Origin: Streptomyces thermodiastaticus
Lineage (GTDB): Bacteria; Actinomycetota; Actinomycetes; Streptomycetales; Streptomycetaceae
Direction of reading: 5' to 3'
Assembly (NCBI RefSeq): GCF_014656135.1
Contig: NZ_BNBV01000004.1
Span: forward strand, 266,459 to 330,458
DNA: 64,000 bases
In this document: piece by piece, positions 38,287-45,808 of the stretch
Layout of the letters: the number at the start of each line of letters is the position of its first letter
How positions within the stretch are numbered: the first letter of the stretch is position 1
Notes under the pieces: model-generated
What the model was told of the DNA's origin: nothing
Seen by the model: the letters and a program-made list of their open reading frames with translations, nothing else
The model's database searches: none
Made by a program: the position numbers and the translations under genes

Positions 38287-38380
38287 CCCACGACCATAAC
38301 CGGCGCGGAACCGGGCGGTTCCGTGTGGTGGTGAGGGAGATCACCGGGGGTCGGTTTCGCGGCGGCACTCGGTGCCATTA

Positions 38381-38397
38381 CGCTACGAGCCGTAGCG
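38381..38397. promoter_or_regulatory. Inverted repeat upstream of the TetR gene
   Basis: CGCTACG-AGC-CGTAGCG is a perfect 7-bp inverted repeat in the divergent region between the TetR gene (37600-38286) and the thioredoxin gene. Confidence 0.5.
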
Positions 38398-38610
38398 AAA
38401 GCGCGGGTTCCGATCCGCGCCCGAGCGACAACCACACAGCACACGCACGCACCACCATCCTGACCGGCACGGGACGACGGCCACGTACCGGCACGACGGC
38501 ACCGTGCACCGGCCGGCGGGCCCGGTGGGGACCGGGCACGCCGGCCGGCCGGCGTGCCCGGCTCGACGGCCGTTTTCACTCGGAGAGGCGGAACGGGGGA
38601 GGATAGACGC

Positions 38611-39579
38611 ATGCAGCCACGGAACATGTCCATGAGCGGCGTCGTCGACCTCGCCGCGGTGAAGGCGGCCCAGGAGGCCAAGGCCAAGGCGGAGCAGGCC
38701 CGCGCCCAGGCCGCCCGGGAGGGCAGGACGGGTGCCGTCTCCCCGGCCGACCTCGTCATCGACGTCAGCGAGGCCACCTTCGAACGCGACGTCCTGCAGC
38801 GCTCCGCCGAGGTGCCGGTCGTCATCGACTTCTGGGCCGAGTGGTGCCAGCCCTGCAAGCAGCTCGGCCCGGTCCTGGAGCGGCTGGCCGTCGAGTACAA
38901 CGGCCGCTTCCTGCTCGCCAAGGTCGACGTCGACGCCAACCAGCTGCTGATGCAGCAGTTCGGCATCCAGGGAATCCCCGCGGTCTTCGCGGTGGTCGCC
39001 GGCCAGGCGCTGCCGCTGTTCCAGGGCGCGGCGCCCGAGGCGCAGATCCGCCAGACGCTGGACCAGCTGGTGCAGGTCGCCGAGCAGCGCTTCGGGCTGA
39101 CCGGTCTGACCGTCGACGCGGAGGCCGAGCCGGGCGCGCGGGCGCAGCAGCAGCCAGTCGGTCCGTACGTTGCGGCGCTGAACGCGGCGGCGCAGGCCCT
39201 GGACTCCGGTGACCTGGGCGGCGCCATCCAGGCGTACAAGAACGTGCTGGCCGACGACCCGGCCAACCCCGAGGCCAAGCTGGGTCTGGCCCAGGCCGAA
39301 CTGCTGCAGCGGGTCCGCGAGATGGACGTGCGGAAGGTGCGTCAGGAGGCCGCGGAGAAGCCGGGCGACGTGCAGGCGCAGATCGCCGCCGCCGACCTGG
39401 ACCTGGCGGGCGGTCATGTGGAGGACGCCTTCGGGCGGCTCATCGAGACGGTCAAGCGGACGGCGGGCGAGGACCGGGACGCGGCCCGGCTGCGGCTGCT
39501 GGAGCTGTTCGAGGTCGTCGGGGCCGAGGACCCCCGGGTGACGGCGGCCCGGCGGGCACTGGCGCGGGCGCTGTTCTGA
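38611..39579 (+). CDS. Thioredoxin-TPR protein, CnoX/YbbN-like
   Basis: This 322-residue protein has a coiled charged N-terminus (about residues 12-38), a thioredoxin domain (about 50-155) with the active site WAEWC79-Q-P-C82, and a C-terminal tetratricopeptide region (about 180-322: LDSGDLGGAIQAYKNVLADDPANPEAKLGLAQAE in outline). This is the YbbN/CnoX layout, a holdase that protects proteins from oxidation and passes them to chaperonins. Unlike E. coli CnoX it retains both Cys residues. GGGGGAGGA precedes the ATG. Confidence 0.9.
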   Translation: MQPRNMSMSGVVDLAAVKAAQEAKAKAEQARAQAAREGRTGAVSPADLVIDVSEATFERDVLQRSAEVPVVIDFWAEWCQPCKQLGPVLERLAVEYNGRFLLAKVDVDANQLLMQQFGIQGIPAVFAVVAGQALPLFQGAAPEAQIRQTLDQLVQVAEQRFGLTGLTVDAEAEPGARAQQQPVGPYVAALNAAAQALDSGDLGGAIQAYKNVLADDPANPEAKLGLAQAELLQRVREMDVRKVRQEAAEKPGDVQAQIAAADLDLAGGHVEDAFGRLIETVKRTAGEDRDAARLRLLELFEVVGAEDPRVTAARRALARALF

Positions 39580-39664
39580 GCCGGGCGGACCCTGCGGTCC
39601 GCGGCCGGACGCCGGACGCCCGGGCATGTGATGCCCGAGTGAAAGAACTGCCGACACACCGTCA

Positions 39665-39706
39665 CAGCGGCCGCGCTTTACCAAAACTTGGTAATCGCGG
39701 CCGCTG
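39665..39706 (+). terminator. Long two-part hairpin after the thioredoxin gene
   Basis: CAGCGGCCGCG (39665-39675) pairs with 39696-39706, and inside it TTACCAA (39678-39684) pairs with TTGGTAA (39688-39694). Outer arms are 11 bp, inner arms 7 bp, with small asymmetric gaps. It may be a terminator or a protein-binding palindrome. Confidence 0.55.
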
Positions 39707-39833
39707 TTACTGCGAGTAAGACCAGGCCGGAAGGGTGCCCTGATCTGTCCGGGCATCGGTCGATATGCCGTGGCCTGCGTTACCACCGAGTGTCGCCGTC
39801 CGGGGCCGTTGCGTCGCCGCTCGGTTATCCGGT

Positions 39834-39851
39834 CGTTACTAGTGAGTAACG
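39834..39851. promoter_or_regulatory. Candidate operator in the DUF6230 leader
   Basis: CGTTACT-AGTG-AGTAACG is a perfect 7-bp inverted repeat. A weaker version with the same half-site lies at 39707-39719. Such TTACT...AGTAA sites resemble operators of TetR-type lipid regulators, but the cognate regulator is unknown. Confidence 0.5.
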
Positions 39852-40220
39852 AACCCCCTTGTGCGTGCGGCGAGAATGCACCACGATCGGCCACGCTCGG
39901 TCCATCCCCGTCCCCCGACAGCCAATCGGGTCACGGGATGTCTGGGTCCCCACCGAGCAGAGCCGGCGGTGTCGGCTCTTGGACAGGGGGGTCTTCGCCG
40001 GCCGGTGAAGCCTGTCCAGCAAGGTTGTGCGTGATGCGTGTCAGGCGCGACCAGTGGTTGTCGCTCGGGGGTGATCGCCGGTGATTCGGGCGCGGTACGC
40101 GCCACCGAGCGCGGGCGCTCTCCTTCCCGAGGACGTAGCACTTCTCCCATCCCTGCCCGGCCCGAGCCGAACGGGGGCTGAGCCGGAGCCAGGAGATGTA
40201 CGTCCGAGAAGGAGGAATTG

Positions 40221-40874
40221 ATGGAGTCCCAGGTGCGTGGCGGGACCAGATGGAAGCGGTTCGCTGTGGTCATGGTGCCCAGCGTGGCCGCCACCGCGGC
40301 GATAGGCGTGGCCCTGGCGCAGGGTGCCCTGGCCGCGTCGTTCAGCGTGTCGGGCCAGTCGTTCAAGGTGACGGCCGAGAAGCTCGACGGCAAGGGCTTC
40401 GTTCAGTACGGCGCGATCGACACGGGCTACACCCTCTCCGGTGAGAAGGCCGAGCACCCGGTCGCGGTCTCGGCGTTCAACGAGGCGCAGATCCAGAACC
40501 TCTGCCAGTCCGTCGTCACTCCGGGCATCCCGCTGCTGGGGTCGGTCAGCCTGACCCTCACCGCGGGCGACAGCAGCGACCCGGGCAAGCAGGTCTCCGC
40601 CAAGAACCTGTACATCGACGTCGAGGACCTCGGCGCCGATGCCACGTTCAACAACATCGACATCGGCGTGGCCGCGAAGGACGCCCAGAAGGGTCCTGGC
40701 ATCAACCAGGACGAGGTGTCCTCGAAGCGGACGAACCCGTACGGCTTCGCTCAGCAGGCCGAGTCGGCGACGCTGACCGATGTGAAGCAGACGGCGTGGG
40801 CCACCACGGCCGGCACCTTCAAGCTGCCGGGGCTGCACATGAAGCTGCAGACCGGCAAGCACGAGTGCTACTGA
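40221..40874 (+). CDS. DUF6230 family exported protein
   Basis: This 217-residue protein has a basic start (MESQVRGGTRWKR), one hydrophobic signal or anchor (about residues 15-39, ending LAQGALAASF) and an exported beta-rich domain with two widely spaced Cys (in NLCQSV and at the C-terminus HECY), which could form a disulfide. Older annotations of homologues say cholesterol esterase, but no Ser hydrolase motif (G-x-S-x-G) is present. GGAGG lies five bases before the ATG; a TTG immediately 5' is unlikely. First gene of a three-gene operon. Confidence 0.85.
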   Translation: MESQVRGGTRWKRFAVVMVPSVAATAAIGVALAQGALAASFSVSGQSFKVTAEKLDGKGFVQYGAIDTGYTLSGEKAEHPVAVSAFNEAQIQNLCQSVVTPGIPLLGSVSLTLTAGDSSDPGKQVSAKNLYIDVEDLGADATFNNIDIGVAAKDAQKGPGINQDEVSSKRTNPYGFAQQAESATLTDVKQTAWATTAGTFKLPGLHMKLQTGKHECY

Positions 40875-40884
40875 GCACCCGGTG

Positions 40885-40917
40885 ACGGGCGGGGGAGCCG
40901 ACGGCACCCCCGCCCGT
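40885..40917 (+). terminator. Hairpin between DUF6230 and DUF6114 genes
   Basis: ACGGGCGGGGG (40885-40895) pairs exactly with 40907-40917 around an 11-base loop. It may reduce read-through into the downstream genes, so the first gene may be expressed more highly. Confidence 0.6.
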
Positions 40918-41002
40918 TCGACACTCACCCGCTCCTTCACACACCACTCACACCACCCACGTACCACCCTTCACAGCGAGCCGCACCAGGGAGCTGTTTT
41001 CC

Positions 41003-41536
41003 ATGAGCGCCGAGACTTCCGCCGTACCCGGCCGGTTCACTCGCCGGAGGCTGCAGTTCCGCGCCTGGCGGGGCAGCCGACCGTTCTGGGCCGGTCTGTT
41101 CGTCCTGCTCGGCGGCTTTCCGATCATCTACTTCCCGTACGCCCATCTCCAGGTCGGTCACCTCACCCTGGCGATGTCCACCACCGCGGGAGCCGGTTCC
41201 CTGATCATCGGCGTGCTGCTCATCGTCCTGGGCATCAGCCTGTGGTTCCAGAAGCACATCCGGGTCTTCGCGGGCGTCGCGTCGATCCTGCTGGCGCTGG
41301 TGTCCATACCCGTGTCGAACTTCGGCGGCTTCGTCATCGGCTTCCTGCTCGCGCTCATCGGCGGCGCGCTGGCGGTGTCGTGGGCGCCGGGCGTGCCGCC
41401 CGAGGAGACCGGCCCGGGGCAGGGCGGCGCTCCCCGGACCGCCCCCGGTCCGGTGACGGACGGGACGGACGAGCCCAACGACCTGTCAGGAACGAGCCCG
41501 GCCAACGGGGCGAACGGGAGGCACAGTGCCGGCTGA
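41003..41536 (+). CDS. DUF6114 family membrane protein
   Basis: This 177-residue protein has four predicted membrane helices: FWAGLFVLLGGFPIIYFPY, a segment around AGSLIIGVLLIVLGISLWF, FAGVASILLALVSIPV and GFVIGFLLALIGGALAVSW. A hydrophilic Gly/Pro-rich tail follows. It is paired with DUF6230 genes in many streptomycetes. The tail overlaps the start of the next gene by 11 bases, so expression is coupled. Function unknown. Confidence 0.85.
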   Translation: MSAETSAVPGRFTRRRLQFRAWRGSRPFWAGLFVLLGGFPIIYFPYAHLQVGHLTLAMSTTAGAGSLIIGVLLIVLGISLWFQKHIRVFAGVASILLALVSIPVSNFGGFVIGFLLALIGGALAVSWAPGVPPEETGPGQGGAPRTAPGPVTDGTDEPNDLSGTSPANGANGRHSAG

Positions 41537-42926
41537 CGAGGTGACCAACGGGGCGGAAGCGGACCGGCCGCGTACCAGATCCGGGGCGCGTCACGCGGCA
41601 CCCAGGAAGCCGCTGTTCACCCGGTTCCACATGCCGGCCGGCAAGGCGATGGCCATGGCCGCGATGCCGACGGCGGTGATCGTGGGACTGGGCTTCACGT
41701 CCTCACTGGCGCTGGCGGACAGCAACAGCACCCCGGTGCCGACCGCCAAGAGCCTGACCGCGGACGAGTACAAAGACTGTGTGGCGGCGCTGGAGAAGGA
41801 CAAGGACGCCTCCTCGGCCTCGCCCACGCCGTCGGCCTCCGCGAGCGACGGCGCCGCCGGGGACGAGAAGAAGGACGCGAACGGCACGGACGGCGCGGAC
41901 AAGGACGCCTCCGCCGAGCCGGCACCGTCGGCGCCCTCGTCGCCGCTGCGGTCCGCGCAGTCCAGGGCGGCAGACCGGGCCGGCGCGGACGAGGACGTCG
42001 CGAGCACGGCCTCTTCGCCGGATTCAGGTTCCGACGACGAGGCCGCGTCGCCCTCCGCCTCCGCCACGCCGTCCCCCTCGGCCACCGAGAGCACCGGCGG
42101 CGGTCCGCTGGGCGGCCTCGGTGACGCTCTCGGGCGTCTGCTGGGCGGGGACAAACACGACGACGAGGACGCGCAGGCCACGCCGTCCGCCTCGGCCACA
42201 CCCTCGGCGAGCGCGAGCGGGAGCGTGACCGAGGGAGTGACCGGGACGGTGAAGGACATCACCGGCAAGGTCACCGACGCCGCCCGGGACACGGTGAAGG
42301 ACACCACCGATGCGGCGTCCGATGCGGCGAAGGACGTCACCGGCGCGCTCGAGGACGCGGTGAAGGACGGGGCCACCGGCTCTCCTTCCCCCACGCCCTC
42401 TCCCTCCGCGTCCGCGTCCGGCGAGTCCGCCGTCGACCCGGAGAACTGCCCGAAGGCCACCGACGCCGAGGGCGGCGTGGACAACACGGTGCCGCTGGCC
42501 GACGACCCCTGGTACCTGGACGCCAGCCACCTGCTGCTCAAGGGCGCCGACTACAAGGGCATCGTCCAGGTGCGGACCGCCAACGGCACCGTGAAGAAGG
42601 TGCTGAAGTACGTCATCTCCGACGGCACCGACATCGGCGACCTGCACCAGACGGTGAAGGACAAGCAGGCCGGCAAGACCTACCACGTGCAGGCCGCCAA
42701 GGGCTCGACGTCCACCATCCGCGGCGGGGAGACGGTGATGTACACCGAGTCCATCTCCGGCAACCTGCTCGGGCTGATCCCGGTCACCTTCGACCCGGAC
42801 AACCCGCCCCCGCTGAACATCCCGCTGATCTACTTCACCAAGGTGCACGTGGTCCAGGCGGCCCAGTTCGGCGGCAACCTGCACGTGCCCGGCATGCACC
42901 TGTACACGACGGACGGGACCGACTGA
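41526..42926 (+). CDS. Exported Ser/Thr/Pro-Asp-rich protein with C-terminal beta domain
   Basis: This 466-residue protein has an N-terminal hydrophobic segment (about residues 42-64, MAAMPTAVIVGLGFTSSLAL) as signal or anchor, a roughly 220-residue low-complexity stalk of Ser, Ala, Asp, Thr and Pro, and a folded C-terminal domain (about 315-466) with YLDASHLLLKGADYKGIVQVRT and VPGMHLYTTDG. The last 25 residues can be aligned with the end of the DUF6230 protein. Homologues are sometimes called HypF, without basis here. GTG start preceded by CGGGAG. Confidence 0.8.
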   Translation: MPADEVTNGAEADRPRTRSGARHAAPRKPLFTRFHMPAGKAMAMAAMPTAVIVGLGFTSSLALADSNSTPVPTAKSLTADEYKDCVAALEKDKDASSASPTPSASASDGAAGDEKKDANGTDGADKDASAEPAPSAPSSPLRSAQSRAADRAGADEDVASTASSPDSGSDDEAASPSASATPSPSATESTGGGPLGGLGDALGRLLGGDKHDDEDAQATPSASATPSASASGSVTEGVTGTVKDITGKVTDAARDTVKDTTDAASDAAKDVTGALEDAVKDGATGSPSPTPSPSASASGESAVDPENCPKATDAEGGVDNTVPLADDPWYLDASHLLLKGADYKGIVQVRTANGTVKKVLKYVISDGTDIGDLHQTVKDKQAGKTYHVQAAKGSTSTIRGGETVMYTESISGNLLGLIPVTFDPDNPPPLNIPLIYFTKVHVVQAAQFGGNLHVPGMHLYTTDGTD

Positions 42927-42975
42927 GCGCCCGGACAACCTTTCGCACGGCCGTACCCCCGGGAGTCCCGCAACG

Positions 42976-43013
42976 CCGAGGGCGCCCCCGCCGCACGGCG
43001 GGGGCGCCCTCGG
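42976..43013. terminator. Bidirectional terminator
   Basis: The 18-base arm 42976-42993 (CCGAGGGCGCCCCCGCCG) pairs exactly with 42996-43013 around the loop CA, between the converging envelope operon and pyk. Confidence 0.85.
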
Positions 43014-43034
43014 TCCATGTCCGGCCGCGGCGCG

Positions 43035-44465
43035 TCAGTGGCGCTCGCTGCTGCCCAGGTGGTGGACGCGGACCATGTTCGTGGTGCCGGGGACCCCGGG
43101 CGGGGAGCCGGCGGTGATGACCACGATGTCGCCCTCGTTGAACCGCTTCAGCTTGATCAGCTCCTGGTCGACCAGCTCGACCATCTCGTCGGTGCCGGAG
43201 ACGAACGGCACGACGTGCGGCTCCACGCCCCAGCTGAGCGCCAGCTGGTTGCGGGTGGACTCGTCGGTGGTGAACGCCAGGATCGGCTGGGCCGCGCGGT
43301 AGCGGGACAGCCGGCGGGCGGTGTCACCGGACTGGGTGAAGGCGACCAGGCCCTTGCCGCCGAGGAAGTCGGCGATCTCGGCGGCGGCACGGGCCACCGA
43401 ACCGCCCTGTGTGCGCGGCTTCTTGCCCTTCACCAGCGGCTGCAGGCCCTTGGACAGCAGCTCCTCCTCGGCCGCCTGGACGATCTTCGACATCGTCTTG
43501 ACGGTCTCGACAGGATAGGCGCCCACGCTGGACTCGGCCGAGAGCATCACCGCATCCGCGCCGTCCAGGATCGCGTTGGCCACGTCGGAGGCCTCGGCGC
43601 GGGTCGGGCGGGAGTTGGTGATCATCGACTCCATCATCTGGGTCGCGACGATCACCGGCTTGGCGTTGCGCCGGCACATCTCGATCAGGCGCTTCTGCAC
43701 CATCGGGACCTTCTCCAGCGGGTACTCCACCGCCAGGTCGCCGCGGGCCACCATCACGCCGTCGAACGCCATCACGACGTCCTGCATGTTCTCCACCGCC
43801 TGCGGCTTCTCCACCTTGGCGATGACCGGGACGCGGCGGCCCTCCTCGTCCATGACGCGGTGGACGTCGGCGACGTCCTTGGCGTCCCGGACGAAGGACA
43901 GGGCGACCAGGTCGCAGCCCATGCGCAGGGCGAAGCGCAGGTCCACCACGTCCTTCTCGGACAGCGCGGGCACGTTCACCGCCGCGCCGGGCAGGTTGAT
44001 GCCCTTGTGGTCGGAGACCACGCCGCCCTCGATGACGATCGTCCGCACCCGCGGGCCCTCGACGTCCAGAACCTTCAGCTCGACGTTGCCGTCGTTGATG
44101 AGGATCTGGTCGCCGCGCGAGACGTCGCCCGGCAGGCCCTTGTACGTCGTGCCGCAGATCTGCTTGTCGCCCGGGACGTCCTCGGTGGTGATGGTGAACT
44201 CGTCACCGCGCTCCAGCTCCACCGGACCCTCGGCGAAGGTCGCCAGGCGGATCTTCGGACCTTGCAGGTCGGCGAGGACGGCGACGGCCCGGCCGGTCTC
44301 CTTGGCCGCTGCCCGGACCCGGTCGTACCGGGCCTGGTGCTCCGCGTGGCTGCCGTGGCTGAAGTTGAAGCGGGCCACGTTCATGCCGGCTTCGATCAGG
44401 GACACGAGCATCTCGTGGGAGTCGACCGCGGGGCCGAGAGTACAGACGATTTTCGAACGGCGCAT
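43035..44465 (-). CDS. pyk: Pyruvate kinase
   Basis: This 476-residue enzyme converts phosphoenolpyruvate and ADP to pyruvate and ATP. The N-terminus SKIVCTLGPAVDSHEMLVSLIEAGMN (outline), NFSHGSH, the catalytic Lys/metal region VIAKVEKPQAVENM and MVARGDLAVE are all present, and the C-terminal domain is complete. Gene position next to ackA suggests the S. coelicolor Pyk2 orthologue. A TAGGAT -10 ends six bases before the ATG and no ribosome-binding site is seen, so the mRNA may be leaderless. Confidence 0.96.
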   Translation of the reverse strand: MRRSKIVCTLGPAVDSHEMLVSLIEAGMNVARFNFSHGSHAEHQARYDRVRAAAKETGRAVAVLADLQGPKIRLATFAEGPVELERGDEFTITTEDVPGDKQICGTTYKGLPGDVSRGDQILINDGNVELKVLDVEGPRVRTIVIEGGVVSDHKGINLPGAAVNVPALSEKDVVDLRFALRMGCDLVALSFVRDAKDVADVHRVMDEEGRRVPVIAKVEKPQAVENMQDVVMAFDGVMVARGDLAVEYPLEKVPMVQKRLIEMCRRNAKPVIVATQMMESMITNSRPTRAEASDVANAILDGADAVMLSAESSVGAYPVETVKTMSKIVQAAEEELLSKGLQPLVKGKKPRTQGGSVARAAAEIADFLGGKGLVAFTQSGDTARRLSRYRAAQPILAFTTDESTRNQLALSWGVEPHVVPFVSGTDEMVELVDQELIKLKRFNEGDIVVITAGSPPGVPGTTNMVRVHHLGSSERH

Positions 44466-44471
44466 GGGGCG

Positions 44472-44505
44472 ATCCTATCGGTTTGTTTCGCTACGGAATA
44501 TTCCG
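44472..44505 (-). promoter_or_regulatory. pyk promoter with palindrome
   Basis: On the minus strand TAGGAT (44477-44472) is a -10 that places the transcription start at the pyk ATG. The exact palindrome CGGAATATTCCG (44494-44505) covers the -35 position, and another CGGAA follows at 44511. This would suit a repressor. Confidence 0.55.
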
Positions 44506-44560
44506 CCTGGCGGAAAATACAAATGGGCGCGTACGCGCTCAGGCGAGTGCCCGTTGCATT

Positions 44561-45769
44561 TCAGGCGGCCTTTCCGACCAGTGCGTAGGTCTGTGTGGCG
44601 ATCTCCATTTCCTCGTCCGTAGGAACCACGGCCACGGCCACCCGGGCGCCCTCGGGCGAGATCAGCCGGGCTGTGTCGCCGCGCTCGGCGTTGCGGGCCT
44701 CGTCGACCGCCAGGCCGAGCCCCTCCAGGCCCGCCACCGCCGCCGCCCGCACGAAGCCGGCGTTCTCGCCCACACCGGCGGTGAAGGCGACCGCGTCCAC
44801 GCTGCCGAGTACCGCGCAATAGGCGCCGATGTACTTCTTCAGCCGGTGGATGTAGATGTCGAATGCGAGCTTCGCCTGCTCGTCGCCCTCGTCCATGCGG
44901 CGGCGGATCTCGCGCATGTCGTTGTCCCCGCACAGACCGAACAGACCGCTGTTCTTGTTCAGCAAGGTGTCGATCTCGTCCAGCGACATTCCGCCGACCC
45001 GCTGCAGATGGAAGATGACGGCCGGGTCAAGATCACCGGAGCGCGTGCCCATCACCAGGCCCTCCAGCGGCGTCAGCCCCATGGAGGTGTCCACGCACGT
45101 CCCGCCGCGCACCGCGGAGGCCGACGCGCCGTTGCCCAGGTGCAGCACGATCACGTTGACGTCCTCGGGCGCCTTGCCCAGCAGCCGGGCGGTCTCGCGG
45201 GAGACGTAGGCGTGCGAGGTGCCGTGGAAGCCGTAGCGGCGCACCCGGTACCGGTCGGCGATCTTGGTGTCGATGGCGTAGCGGGCCGCGGACTCCGGCA
45301 TCGTGGTGTGGAAGGCGGTGTCGAACACCGCGACCTGCGGCAGGTCCGGGCGCAGCGCCATGGCGGTGCGGATGCCGGTGAGGTTGGCCGGATTGTGCAG
45401 CGGCGCCACCGGGATCAGCCGCTCGATCTCGGTGAGCACGGTGTCGTCGACGACGGTCGGCTCGGTGAAGAACATGCCTCCGTGCACCACCCGGTGGCCG
45501 ATCGCGGCCAGCTCGCCGGAGTCCAGGCCCAGCCCGTCCTTGGCCAGTTCCTCGGAGACCCTCTTCAGGGCGGCGTCGTGGTCGGCGATGGGGCCGGTGC
45601 GCTCACGGGTCTCGCCGGAGACGACGCAGGTGTGCTTCAGGCGGGAGGTCTGCTCGCCGATGCGCTCGACCAGGCCGACGGCCAGGCGGCTCGCGTCGCG
45701 CATGTCGAGCAGCTGGTACTTCACCGACGAGGAGCCGGAGTTGAGGACGAGGACACGGGTGGCGGTCAC
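44561..45769 (-). CDS. ackA: Acetate kinase
   Basis: This 402-residue enzyme interconverts acetyl phosphate plus ADP and acetate plus ATP. It shows VLVLNSGSSSVKYQLL, GHRVVHGG, VAVFDTAFH, YGFHGTSHAYV and HLGNGAS, the complete ASKHA acetate kinase set. GTG start. It lies 39 bases downstream of pta, forming the ackA-pta unit for overflow metabolism and acetate assimilation. Confidence 0.97.
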   Translation of the reverse strand: MTATRVLVLNSGSSSVKYQLLDMRDASRLAVGLVERIGEQTSRLKHTCVVSGETRERTGPIADHDAALKRVSEELAKDGLGLDSGELAAIGHRVVHGGMFFTEPTVVDDTVLTEIERLIPVAPLHNPANLTGIRTAMALRPDLPQVAVFDTAFHTTMPESAARYAIDTKIADRYRVRRYGFHGTSHAYVSRETARLLGKAPEDVNVIVLHLGNGASASAVRGGTCVDTSMGLTPLEGLVMGTRSGDLDPAVIFHLQRVGGMSLDEIDTLLNKNSGLFGLCGDNDMREIRRRMDEGDEQAKLAFDIYIHRLKKYIGAYCAVLGSVDAVAFTAGVGENAGFVRAAAVAGLEGLGLAVDEARNAERGDTARLISPEGARVAVAVVPTDEEMEIATQTYALVGKAA

Positions 45770-45808
45770 GGTGGAGAAAGCTTCCTTCTCGGGGGTGGTG
45801 CGGGGGCG

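Larger units (their letters stand above)
39580..40220 (+). promoter_or_regulatory. Long leader region of the DUF6230 operon
   Basis: This 641-base gap has no convincing gene. It holds three inverted repeats: a long hairpin at 39665-39706, the pair TTACT-GCG-AGTAA at 39707-39719, and CGTTACT-AGTG-AGTAACG at 39834-39851. The last two share the half-site TTACT. Base composition is locally less GC-rich. This is the probable promoter and operator region of the next operon. Confidence 0.6.

Noticed and set aside
40221..40874. Cholesterol esterase as function of the DUF6230 protein
   Set aside because: No G-x-S-x-G nucleophile elbow or catalytic triad is visible; the label appears to be an inherited misannotation.
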